From positions 930,001-994,000 of the forward strand of contig CAWKNC010000001.1 in the NCBI GenBank assembly GCA_963851045.1: a stretch of 64,000 nucleotides of DNA, read 5' to 3'. A model generated the notes under the pieces. It ran no database searches. It was not told the DNA's origin and saw only the letters and a list, made by a program, of their open reading frames with translations. Position numbers and translations under genes: made by a program. Numbering within the stretch: the stretch's first letter is position 1; each line of letters opens with the position of its first letter. Shown here one piece after another: positions 1 to 6,632 of this stretch. This DNA comes from WHSW01 sp963851045 (GTDB taxonomy: Bacteria; Actinomycetota; Thermoleophilia; Solirubrobacterales; 70-9).

Positions 1-444
1 GCGGCCGTGGTTGGCATCGCCGTCGTATCCGACCCATCGGAACGGAGCTCGTGGGGCGTTTTGCTTCGGCTCGGCCCAAGCCGCAAGGCGATCGATGTCG
101 TTCCAGGTGCCGCCTGCTGCTCGGTTGGGAACGATGTCGAGAGCGAGGCCGAGCGGGTGCTCGCCGTTCAGGGAGTGCACGGCGTCCATCGAGTAGCCAT
201 CGGTGATGAAGATCTTGTACTTGGCCTGCATCCAGGCGAGGTCGGTGAGCAGGCGCCGATCGATCCGCTCGCCGGGAAACTCGGCGATCGAGACGAACTT
301 GCCGCCGCCGACGGTCGAGCACAGACGCGGTCCGAGCTTGGTGCTCACCATCCTCTTCTTCGAGGAGGCAGCAATCGCCATCCCCCCAATTGCCAGCAGG
401 GCGGCGAACACGGCAAGGATCGCGAGTGGGAGGCGCCGGGTCAT
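1..444 (-). CDS. Secreted M15-like peptidase, partial (continues beyond window start)
   Basis: The frame opens with ATG at 444 and stays open for 148 codons to base 1, so the C-terminus is outside the window. The N-terminus is a signal peptide or anchor (hydrophobic LAILAVFAALLAIGGMAIA). Near residue 104 the motif GEHPLGLALDI matches the SxHxxGxAxD zinc-ligand signature of D-Ala-D-Ala carboxypeptidase/M15-type metallopeptidases (H, G, A and D all present). The ATG overlaps the TGA of the upstream gene (ATGA), so the two are probably coupled in translation. The family assignment comes from this motif alone. The HxH ligand pair expected further on lies off the window. A cell-wall peptidase role outside the membrane is inference. 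Confidence 0.65.
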   Translation of the reverse strand, partial: MTRRLPLAILAVFAALLAIGGMAIAASSKKRMVSTKLGPRLCSTVGGGKFVSIAEFPGERIDRRLLTDLAWMQAKYKIFITDGYSMDAVHSLNGEHPLGLALDIVPNRAAGGTWNDIDRLAAWAEPKQNAPRAPFRWVGYDGDANHGR

Positions 445-1103
445 CCGAGCGGGCTCCTCCAGAACGAGGTCTTCTTCTTCGCGCCGTCCTCGTTGAGCTC
501 GATGTGGATGTGGTCGCGGTGAGCCTGCGTGCGGTTCAGGTTGTTGCGAAGGTCGCCGTTTCGCTTGTAGCAGTAGCTGTACTTGCCGAGGTCTTCCATC
601 CCCGCCCACCAGGCCTTGCAGTCGAAGATCAAGCCCTGGATGCCCATGCGGCGCGCGAGCGCGCGTGAGTTGTCGCGCTGGTCTTTGGCCAAGAGCGTGT
701 CGATCAGCCGGTAGGCGGCGCGCTTTTCCTTGGCGATGCCTGCGTCGAGGTGCCAGTCGAGCGCGCGGCTCTCGGAGTGCAGGCTGTAGTTGGCACCGCC
801 CCCCTTCAGCTTCTCGCAGCGATAGACGCCCCAGCTCTCGCCGCGGACGTTGTGCTGAAGCCAGTCGACGAGTGCCTTCATCCCAGGCGGGGTCTGGTCG
901 CGGCATTTGGTGGCCCGGTCGTAGCGCTCGTCGTCCATCGGCTTGTCGAGCAGATGACGGCTGTTGGCCGGGTTCGGTCGTAGGCCGCCGGCGAGCGCGG
1001 GGAGCGACATGGCGAACAAGCTCGCGGCCGCAAGGCTCGCCCCGAGTGCCAGCCGCGCGCGTGCCCGTCGACGTTGAGTCTGTGATTCCTGCCAAGAACC
1101 CAT
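441..1103 (-). CDS. Secreted M15-like/ARB_07466-type peptidase-fold protein
   Basis: A 220-residue protein with a basic, hydrophobic N-terminus (about residues 15-39, ending ALAGG) that reads as a signal peptide. Two motifs suggest a D-Ala-D-Ala carboxypeptidase-like zinc site: YSLHSESRALDWHLD near residue 110 (H and D spaced as in SxHxxGxAxD, with S in place of G) and HRDHIHIEL near residue 195, the HxH ligand pair. Several Cys (CRDQTP, CEKLK, CKAW, CYKR) could form disulfides outside the cell. Its last bases overlap the start of the next M15-like gene, so two related secreted enzymes form one transcription unit. The substrate is unknown; peptidoglycan is the likely one. Confidence 0.65.
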   Translation of the reverse strand: MGSWQESQTQRRRARARLALGASLAAASLFAMSLPALAGGLRPNPANSRHLLDKPMDDERYDRATKCRDQTPPGMKALVDWLQHNVRGESWGVYRCEKLKGGGANYSLHSESRALDWHLDAGIAKEKRAAYRLIDTLLAKDQRDNSRALARRMGIQGLIFDCKAWWAGMEDLGKYSYCYKRNGDLRNNLNRTQAHRDHIHIELNEDGAKKKTSFWRSPLG

Positions 1104-1179
1104 CGGGGATTTTCATCGGCGGGCCCCGCGCCCCGCTTTAGGGCGGCTGGACGCCCGCAAGCGCGCTATCGTCTGCGTC

Positions 1180-1455
1180 GACCGTGCTAGGCGGGGATGT
1201 AGCGGAGCCCTGTACCCGCAATCCGCTCTAGCGGGGCCGAACGCCCGGTTGAGGGTTTTGGCCTTCGGGGCCAGTACGCCGCGGGCGGCGTTGACGGTCA
1301 GGTCTCGCGCAATGTGCGCCCGCGAATCAGGTCAGGTCCGGAAGGAAGCAGCCTTAAGCGGTAGCGGGCAAGTGCCGCGAACAGCCTGACTCGAGCCAGC
1401 CACGGCGGGCACGCCCGGGGGCTTATCTCGAAGCCGGGCCCGCACGGTCATTTTT
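1180..1455 (+). ncRNA. ffs: Signal recognition particle RNA, large (Alu-containing) bacterial form
   Basis: The conserved SRP core AGGTCAGGTCCGGAAGGAAG lies near 1328-1347, with GTCAGG (1297-1302) pairing CCTGAC (1385-1390) around it. Upstream, GTGCTAGGCGGGGATGTAGC and CCCTGTACCCGCAATCCGCT match the 5' Alu domain of long bacterial SRP RNAs as I remember them. The ends close perfectly: GACCGTGC (1180-1187) pairs with GCACGGTC (1442-1449), followed directly by a T tract (about 1451-1459) that serves as terminator. The length of about 270 nt fits the Bacillus/Thermotoga-type large SRP RNA and not the 100-nt 4.5S form. It scaffolds Ffh in co-translational membrane targeting. A TATCGT at 1167-1172 is a possible -10 box. 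Confidence 0.88.
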
Positions 1456-1459
1456 TTTT
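1451..1459 (+). terminator. T tract ending the SRP RNA
   Basis: A run of about nine T follows the closing 8-bp end helix of the SRP RNA, and a second stem (GCCC...GGCTT with AAGCCGGGC) sits just inside it. This is a rho-independent arrangement. The next gene converges from the other strand and stops at 1466, so the tract separates the two transcripts. Confidence 0.6.
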
Positions 1460-1465
1460 CCTTCG

Positions 1466-1843
1466 CTAGTTGAAGGACTTGTTCTTCGTGACGCCGTACA
1501 GGCACTCGACGCCGTTGATGTTCTCGGCGTCCACCTTCGCGAAGTACTCGCCCGGCTGGAGGTCCTTCTTCGTCTTCCACTTGCCCTTGGCGTTCGAGTA
1601 GGTGATCTCGATCTTGTCGGAGACGAAGTCGTCGAGCAGGAAGATGCTGACCTTGCGGTTCTTCAGACAGAAGTTCTTCTTCGACTCGAGCGTGCCTGAT
1701 GACCCCGAGGCGCCGAGCTTCTTGAACTGAATCTTGGTCTTTGCCTTCGGCCCACCGCCGTCGGCGACGGCGCCGGGTACCAGCGCGGCCGTGAGGCAGG
1801 CGGTGGCGATCAAGGCGATGGCAAAACTGAGTCTGGTTTTCAT
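1466..1843 (-). CDS. Small secreted protein with CxKNRxVS motif
   Basis: A 125-residue protein with a clear signal peptide (FAIALIATACLTAALVPGAVA, cleavage near residue 27). ATG at 1843 has AAAGGAA a few bases upstream. The mature part is Lys-rich, with two Cys, and a beta-rich pattern. The segments CLKNRKVS and GKWKTKKDLQPGEYFAKV recur in similar form (CVKNREVS, GAWSIDGAFIAGDYHAEV) in the secreted protein at 18386-18754, so the two appear to be distant paralogs with a carboxypeptidase-regulatory or Ig-like fold. I do not recognise the family and propose no function. An extracellular location is well supported by the signal peptide. Confidence 0.7.
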   Translation of the reverse strand: MKTRLSFAIALIATACLTAALVPGAVADGGGPKAKTKIQFKKLGASGSSGTLESKKNFCLKNRKVSIFLLDDFVSDKIEITYSNAKGKWKTKKDLQPGEYFAKVDAENINGVECLYGVTKNKSFN

Positions 1844-1880
1844 GGTTGTTCCTTTACCCCGGTAGGCGGCGGTGGATCAC

Positions 1881-2171
1881 TCAGAGGCTCTCAATGGCCG
1901 ATTTGGCTTCGGCCAGTCCCGTGCCCGTGAGCTCTCGATATAGCTTGATCGCCTCGATTTTGTTCCCGTTTCCGACCAGCTCGGTGATTCGGGGATCATC
2001 GAGCGCGCCTGTCGGCCTGGCGTCGGAGGCAAACCCAAATCCCGACGCCTCCTGAGCCGCGGCCCTCGCATCGACACCCGAGCTGTTGAGCTGACGCTCA
2101 AGCCCCGCGACCCTTGCCTCGAGCTCAGCTAAGCGCCGCGCATGATCGACCAGATCTGCCTCGCCGGACAT
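1881..2171 (-). CDS. L7/L12 C-terminal-domain-like protein
   Basis: A 96-residue protein. Residues 1-30 form a predicted coiled coil (LAELEARVAGLERQL). Residues 63-96 (ITELVGNGNKIEAIKLYRE followed by LTGTGLAEAKSAIE) closely follow the helix-turn-helix core of the ribosomal protein L7/L12 C-terminal domain, whose known pattern is KIxxIKxxRxxTGLGLKEAK. It is far too short and lacks the N-terminal dimerisation and hinge regions, so it is not the ribosomal stalk protein. Such stand-alone C-domain-like proteins are common in actinobacteria and have no settled role. It lies 48 bp downstream of the LitR-like gene on the same strand and may be cotranscribed with it. Confidence 0.75.
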   Translation of the reverse strand: MSGEADLVDHARRLAELEARVAGLERQLNSSGVDARAAAQEASGFGFASDARPTGALDDPRITELVGNGNKIEAIKLYRELTGTGLAEAKSAIESL

Positions 2172-2219
2172 CGCGCCGCAGTGTAAACGCCCCCGTAGTC
2201 GGCGACCGGAGTGCCGCGC

Positions 2220-3098
2220 CTAGGAAGTCATCGCGGCCACCTGGTGGGCTGCCTCGATCGCGTCCTCGGCGAGGAGGGTCGCATCGAGCGCGCTGGCCAG
2301 GTCGGCGTCGGCACCCGCGCCGGCGATGGCGAGCCGGCTCTCGCGACCGAGTGCGCGCAGATCCTCCTTTGCGCCGGCGAGCGGCTCGGGTGTGAGAGCG
2401 GCAACCACAATCAGGTCTGGGCGCGCCGATGTGACCACGCCTCTGAGCTCGCCGATCGGCGTGTCCTGGCCGATATAGACGATCTTCCAGCCGCGGCGCC
2501 AAAGCACCAGGCCAAAACAGATCAGCCCGAAGTCGTGGCGCTCGCCCGGTGGACACGCGAGCGCCGCGGTCGGCCCCGAGCCAGTTGACCAGCCCCGCGA
2601 GAGGGCCAGCAGTCTTCCCCGCAACACCGTGGATCCGAAGTGCTCCTGGGCGACGCTGATCGTGCCGCGACTCCACTCCTCACCTATCTCGCGCAGGCAT
2701 GGGAGCACAACCTTGCTCAGCGCATCCTCCAAGGAGTTGAGGGCGAACGCTCGGTCGAGGACTTCGTTGGCCTCGTTCTCGTCAAGGCGGGCGAACGCGT
2801 TGCGAAGCTCGCCGACCGCTGCTGCCGGGTCAGAGCTCGGCGGCAGATCGGCAGGGCGCTTCGTCTCCTCGGTCAGGGCCAGGTGCGCGGCCTGGGCGGC
2901 GGCGAGTCCCCGGGCGAGATGCCCCTTCATCGCCCAGACTCGGGTGACGTCGTCGTGTGAGTAGAGCCGGAAGTTCCCCTCGGAGCGCTCAGGTTGCAGA
3001 AGTCCGTAGCGCTTCTCCCAGGCTCGCAGCAGCGCCGGCTCGACGTCGACCCGCCGGCTGAGTTCGCCGATACGAAGCGTGGGCGGGGCATCGGCCAT
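2220..3098 (-). CDS. litR: CarH/LitR-like B12-dependent light-sensing MerR-family regulator
   Basis: A 292-residue protein. Residues 8-75 form a MerR-type DNA-binding domain (LRIGELSRRVDVEPALLRAW, then EKRYGLLxPxR). Residues 95-170 form the helical cobalamin-binding bundle with W142-x9-E152-H153, the CarH signature for capping 5'-deoxyadenosylcobalamin. Residues 175-292 form a B12-binding Rossmann domain with E186-R-H188-D-F-G191 (ExHxxG, lower axial His). Known CarH/LitR proteins repress carotenoid or sigma-factor genes in the dark and release DNA when light breaks the Co-C bond. The ATG at 3098 overlaps the first operator repeat and lacks a Shine-Dalgarno, so the message may be leaderless; TTG at 3104 is an alternative. 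The divergent neighbour is an ECF sigma factor, as in Streptomyces litR/litS. Confidence 0.88.
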   Translation of the reverse strand: MADAPPTLRIGELSRRVDVEPALLRAWEKRYGLLQPERSEGNFRLYSHDDVTRVWAMKGHLARGLAAAQAAHLALTEETKRPADLPPSSDPAAAVGELRNAFARLDENEANEVLDRAFALNSLEDALSKVVLPCLREIGEEWSRGTISVAQEHFGSTVLRGRLLALSRGWSTGSGPTAALACPPGERHDFGLICFGLVLWRRGWKIVYIGQDTPIGELRGVVTSARPDLIVVAALTPEPLAGAKEDLRALGRESRLAIAGAGADADLASALDATLLAEDAIEAAHQVAAMTS

Positions 3099-3119
3099 AG
3101 ACAAAGTCTAGACAATCCC
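3098..3119. promoter_or_regulatory. CarH-type operator, two 11-bp direct repeats (litR side)
   Basis: TAGACAAAGTC (3098-3108) is followed immediately by TAGACAATCCC (3109-3119), an exact 11-bp period. Each carries TnnACA, the core I recall for CarH operators, which consist of 11-bp direct repeats bound by successive MerR heads of a tetramer. The first repeat overlaps the proposed litR start codon, consistent with autorepression. Confidence 0.65.
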
Positions 3120-3161
3120 TGAGACGGGGAGGGCGACACGCTTGGACAAGGGATGCTACTC

Positions 3162-3194
3162 TAGACAAACCTTAGACAAGCATTCGACAGGTTG
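3162..3194. promoter_or_regulatory. CarH-type operator, three 11-bp direct repeats (sigma-factor side)
   Basis: Three consecutive 11-mers, TAGACAAACCT, TAGACAAGCAT and TCGACAGGTTG, start at 3162, 3173 and 3184 and all fit TnnACA. An isolated further copy, TGGACAA, lies at 3143-3149 out of register. The array ends at the sigma factor's ribosome binding site (GGAGG, 3194-3198). Bound LitR would therefore block transcription start or early elongation of the sigma gene. Confidence 0.7.
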
Positions 3195-3204
3195 GAGGTC
3201 TGCG

Positions 3205-3762
3205 ATGACAGCGAAAGTAGCGACAGCGACGTGCGAGCCCACGGATCTCGACCTCTGGAATGCCGCGCAAGCAGGTGATGAGGCGGCCTTCGCGAGTTTC
3301 TGCCGACGGCATCGATCCGGCGCGCTGCTCATTGCCGGTCGCATCTGCGGCAGCGAGGCCGAGGACGCCGTCCAGGCCGCCCTGCTCTCCAGCTGGCGCA
3401 ACCGAGGCTCCTATCGGGTGGGACGGGGGAGTGTGCGCAACTGGTTCTTTGCCATCGTTCGCAACAGGGCGATCGACGCGGTTCGCCGAAACGATCGCCG
3501 CCGCGAGAACCCAACCTGGGACGGCTTTCCCGAGCCAACAGATCCAATCCGCACCGAGGATCTCGCTATCGAGCATGACACCGCGCGCGAGTTGCGCGGA
3601 GCAGTGGCCGACCTGCCTGAGCGCCAACGCCAGGTCATCGAGCTCGGCTACTTCTCGGAGCTGACCCAAACCGAGATTGCCGCTCGCCTCGGGCTCCCGC
3701 TGGGGACGGTCAAGGGCCGCAATCGGGCTGCCCTGCGGGGCCTCGCGACCGTCGCTGCCTGA
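3205..3762 (+). CDS. ECF RNA polymerase sigma factor, LitS-like
   Basis: A 185-residue sigma-70 family protein. Region 2 covers about residues 18-85 (AAQAGDEAAFASFCRRH, then EDAVQAALLSSWRN and RNWFFAIVRNRAIDAVRR). Region 4 covers about 125-180 (LPERQRQVIELGYFSELTQT, then EIAARLGLPLGTVKGR). Extended starts exist upstream, but ATG at 3205 has GGAGG at 3194-3198 at good spacing. Placing the start there leaves the LitR operator array in the 5' non-coding region. No anti-sigma gene follows. Together with the LitR-like regulator this looks like the litR/litS module, in which light relieves repression of the sigma factor and the sigma factor transcribes carotenoid genes. Those targets are not in the window, so the regulon is inference. 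Confidence 0.85.
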   Translation: MTAKVATATCEPTDLDLWNAAQAGDEAAFASFCRRHRSGALLIAGRICGSEAEDAVQAALLSSWRNRGSYRVGRGSVRNWFFAIVRNRAIDAVRRNDRRRENPTWDGFPEPTDPIRTEDLAIEHDTARELRGAVADLPERQRQVIELGYFSELTQTEIAARLGLPLGTVKGRNRAALRGLATVAA

Positions 3763-3858
3763 GCCCGACCGCCGCCGATTCGCCGCTTCAGCTGAGCGGC
3801 CGGCTCGGGGCGCGCGACTTCGGGGTGCGGTCCAAGACCTCGACTAGACTCGAACCGA

Positions 3859-5658
3859 GTGACCGGCGAGACGTCTCTTTACCGCCGCCACCGCCCTCAG
3901 GCCTTCGATCAGGTTGTCGGTCAGGAGCACGTGGTGCGCACTCTTTCCAACGCGGTCGAGCGCGACCGCGTCCACCATGCCTACCTGTTCGTCGGCACAC
4001 GCGGGACCGGAAAGACTTCGCTGGCAAAGATCCTGGCGAAATCGCTCAACTGCGTGGACGGACCAACGCTGACGCCCTGCGGCGTATGCGAGTCATGCGT
4101 ATCGATTGCCGCCGGTAGCTCGATGGACGTCATCGAGATGGATGCCGCGTCCAATCGCTCCGTCGACGATATCCGCGACCTGCGCGACCGCGTGAGCTAC
4201 GCGCCGGCGTCCGGTCACTGGAAGATCTACATCCTCGACGAGGCGCACATGCTCACCCGCGAGGCCTGGAACGCGTTTCTCAAGACGCTCGAGGAGCCGC
4301 CACCGAACACCGTCTTCATCCTCGCGACGACGGAGGCGCACAAGGTGATGCCGACGATCGTCGATCGCTGCCAGCGCTTCGACTTCCAGCGCCCGTCGCT
4401 CGAGCAGATCGCGGAGGTGATCAGCCGGGTCTCGGTGACTGAGGACATCGCGATCGAGGACGGCGCCGTCGGTGCGATCGCCCGCTCGGCGTCCGGCAGC
4501 TTTCGCGACGCGCTTGGCACTCTCGACCAGCTCGTCTCCTACGGCGGCAAGGAGGTGCGGACCGAGGATGTCCTCGCCGTTCTCGGCGTCGCCGACGCCG
4601 ACCTGATTCTTGGCGCCGCCGACACGATTGCGGCCGGCGATGGACGTGGGGCGCTTGAGGTCTCAGAGCGCCTGGCCCGCTCGGGCCGCGATGTGACCCA
4701 GTTCGCGCGCGACCTGCTCGCTCACCTGCGTCAGCTGATCGTGGTACGCACCATTGGCCAGGCACCCGACTCCTTCACGGTCACTGCCGCCGAGCCCGAG
4801 CGTCTGCTCGCGCAGGCCGAGGCGATATCCGAGCTCGCGCTCGGTCGCTCGGTCGACACGCTCTCCGCCGCGTTGGCGGCGATCCGTGAAGGCGACGAGC
4901 CGCGGATGACGGTCGAGCTCGCACTGCTGCGCTGCGCTCGGCCCCAGCTCGATCCCTCGCGGGAGGCGTTTGCCGAACGGCTCGAGCGCCTCGAGGCCGC
5001 AGCCGCAGGTCAGCCGGGGCGGGTTGATCGCGGTATGCGCGGAGAACCCGCCCCACCCGCGCCGCCGACCCACGCTGCTGCTCCTCCGGCGTCGCCAGCC
5101 GCTGCCCCGGCGACCCCGCCGCCCGCACCGGCGAGCCCGCCGCCCGCACCGGCGAGCCCGCCGCCCGCACCGGCGAGCGTCGAGGCAGAACCTGAGGAGG
5201 AGAAGGAGGAGGCCTCGGGGGCGTCGCCGCGGCAGGCGACCGCCGTCGCCGAGGCGCTTGACCTGGAGAGGCTTGCCGCGCTGTGGCCGGCGGTGGTCGA
5301 GCAGGTGCGCGAGTCCGGCTCCGGGCTGCTCTCGCAGATTCTCACCGCGGCGCGGCCGGTCGCGATCAACGTCGAGGAGGCGGTGCTCGACATCGGCTTC
5401 CCGGCGTCGGCGGCGTTCAACAAGCGCAAGGCCGAGGCAGCAGAGGCTCGCGACAAGTTGTCCGAGGCGGTCAAGACGATCGTGGGCGAGCGCCTGCGAC
5501 CCGTCTACGTGCTCCTCGACAGCGATGCCGAGGTGCCCGTGGGCGAGAGCAAGCTGAGTGAGGACGAGCTCTTCGAGTTGATGCGGACTGAGTTCGACGC
5601 CGAGGAATACATCCCCGAGCCGGAACAGCCCGGCGAGGCTGAGGCAAAGGAGGCGTAG
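3859..5658 (+). CDS. dnaX: DNA polymerase III subunits gamma and tau
   Basis: A 599-residue clamp-loader ATPase that loads the beta clamp at the replication fork. Walker A is GTRGTGKT (46-53), zinc ligands are C65, C74, C77 and C80, and Walker B is IYILDEAH (123-130). A Pro/Ala-rich linker (about 395-460) precedes a tau-type C-terminal domain. The linker holds a perfect triplicate of the heptad PPPAPAS encoded by 21-bp repeats. The start is GTG at 3859 (MTGETSLYRRHRPQAF), the standard N-terminus of the family. ebfC follows directly and recR is next, the classic dnaX-ybaB-recR order. I see no slippery A/T run that would produce a programmed-frameshift gamma form. Confidence 0.97.
   Translation: MTGETSLYRRHRPQAFDQVVGQEHVVRTLSNAVERDRVHHAYLFVGTRGTGKTSLAKILAKSLNCVDGPTLTPCGVCESCVSIAAGSSMDVIEMDAASNRSVDDIRDLRDRVSYAPASGHWKIYILDEAHMLTREAWNAFLKTLEEPPPNTVFILATTEAHKVMPTIVDRCQRFDFQRPSLEQIAEVISRVSVTEDIAIEDGAVGAIARSASGSFRDALGTLDQLVSYGGKEVRTEDVLAVLGVADADLILGAADTIAAGDGRGALEVSERLARSGRDVTQFARDLLAHLRQLIVVRTIGQAPDSFTVTAAEPERLLAQAEAISELALGRSVDTLSAALAAIREGDEPRMTVELALLRCARPQLDPSREAFAERLERLEAAAAGQPGRVDRGMRGEPAPPAPPTHAAAPPASPAAAPATPPPAPASPPPAPASPPPAPASVEAEPEEEKEEASGASPRQATAVAEALDLERLAALWPAVVEQVRESGSGLLSQILTAARPVAINVEEAVLDIGFPASAAFNKRKAEAAEARDKLSEAVKTIVGERLRPVYVLLDSDAEVPVGESKLSEDELFELMRTEFDAEEYIPEPEQPGEAEAKEA
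5116..5178 (+). repeat. 21-bp tandem repeat, three copies, within dnaX linker
   Basis: Copies start at 5116, 5137 and 5158; each reads CCGCCGCCCGCACCGGCGAG plus C and encodes PPPAPAS. The copies are identical, which points to slippage or unequal crossing-over and to tolerance of length change in the linker. Confidence 0.85.
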
Positions 5659-6018
5659 ATGACGCGGCTACCCCAGGGTGCGGGCGGGTTCGACCTGAAC
5701 TCGATGATGAAGCAGGTTCAGCAGATGCAGGCCGAAATGACCGAGGCCCAGGAGAAGCTGAAGGACGAGGTCGTCGAGGCGAGCTCGGGCGGAGGCATGG
5801 TGAAGGTGAAGATGAGCGGCGATCTGCGCCTGCTCGAGCTCACCATCGAGCCCGACGCGATCGATCCGGAGGACGCGGAGATGCTTTCCGACATGGTCCT
5901 CGCTGCGGTCAATGAGGGAATTCGCGCGGCGCAGGAGCTGGCCGCGAGCAAGATGGGCAACGTCGCCGGAATGGGCGGCGGCGGCGGGCTCGGCGGTCTC
6001 GGCCTGCCCGGGATGTAG
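5659..6018 (+). CDS. ebfC: YbaB/EbfC family nucleoid-associated protein
   Basis: A 119-residue YbaB/EbfC protein. The N-terminal helix (MMKQVQQMQAEMTEAQEKL) and the following strand region (VVEASSGGGMVKVKMSG) match the family, whose members form tweezer-like dimers that bind DNA. The C-terminus is Gly/Met-rich and probably disordered. ATG at 5659 begins right after the dnaX stop, with AAAGGAGG upstream inside dnaX, so the two genes are cotranscribed. The position between dnaX and recR is conserved across bacteria and suggests a role in DNA repair or replication, though the exact function is unsettled. Confidence 0.95.
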   Translation: MTRLPQGAGGFDLNSMMKQVQQMQAEMTEAQEKLKDEVVEASSGGGMVKVKMSGDLRLLELTIEPDAIDPEDAEMLSDMVLAAVNEGIRAAQELAASKMGNVAGMGGGGGLGGLGLPGM

Positions 6019-6029
6019 AACCCCCGGGC

Positions 6030-6629
6030 GTGTACCCGCAACCGATCAATGAGCTCGTCTCCGAGCTCGCGAAGCTGCCCGGGATCGGCCACCGGACAGC
6101 GCAGCGTCTCGCCTTCCACATCCTGCGGGCCACCGACGGCGACGCCGAGGCGCTCGCCGCTGCGATTCGAGACGTCAAGGAGAAGGTCGGGCTCTGCACG
6201 GTTTGCTTCAACCTCGCCGAGGGTGAGCTCTGCGAGGTGTGTTCCGACACCCGGCGCGATCGCTCCCTCGTTTGCGTCGTCGAGCAGCCGGCCGACGTGA
6301 TCCCGATCGAACGCACCCACGAGTACCGCGGCCTCTACCACGTACTCGGCGGGGCGCTCTCACCGATCGACGGCATCGACCCGGAGGATCTGAAGATCCG
6401 CGAGCTCGTCGCGCGCATCGACGCTGCCGAGGAGGCGATCACCGAGGTCGTCCTCGCGACCAATCCGACGACAACGGGCGAGGCCACAGCGCATCACATC
6501 GCCGAACTGTTGCGCGGCAAGGTCGCGATCACCCGCCTCGCATCGGGCCTGCCGGTCGGTGCCGACCTCGAGCACGCCGATGAGGTCACTCTCGGCCGGG
6601 CTTTCGCCGGCCGCAGCGCCGTCGGCTGA
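6030..6629 (+). CDS. recR: Recombination mediator protein RecR
   Basis: A 199-residue RecR. It has an N-terminal helix-hairpin-helix (LAKLPGIGHRTAQRLAFHIL), a C4 zinc finger (CTVCFNLAEGELCEVC, about residues 57-72) and a Toprim domain (SLVCVVEQPADVIPIE, then TNPTTTGEATAHHIAELL). RecR forms a ring clamp that, with RecF/RecO, loads RecA onto SSB-coated gaps. The start is GTG at 6030, 11 bp after ebfC, giving the normal MYPQPINELVSELAKLPG terminus. It is the last gene of the dnaX-ebfC-recR unit; the next gene converges from the other strand with only 3 bp between stops. Confidence 0.97.
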   Translation: MYPQPINELVSELAKLPGIGHRTAQRLAFHILRATDGDAEALAAAIRDVKEKVGLCTVCFNLAEGELCEVCSDTRRDRSLVCVVEQPADVIPIERTHEYRGLYHVLGGALSPIDGIDPEDLKIRELVARIDAAEEAITEVVLATNPTTTGEATAHHIAELLRGKVAITRLASGLPVGADLEHADEVTLGRAFAGRSAVG

Positions 6630-6632
6630 GGT

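Noticed and set aside
1290..1395. Short 4.5S-type SRP RNA
   Set aside because: This segment alone would fit, but the Alu-like block upstream and the perfect 8-bp pairing of 1180-1187 with 1442-1449 show that the RNA is longer.
1400..1440. Stand-alone hairpin terminator (GCCC...GGCTT / AAGCCGGGC)
   Set aside because: These arms form alternative pairs with the 5' half of the SRP RNA; I treat them as part of that RNA, with the T tract as the terminator.
2125..2676. 183-codon minus-strand frame within the LitR-like gene
   Set aside because: Overlaps the B12-binding domain in another frame; Arg-rich with no motif.
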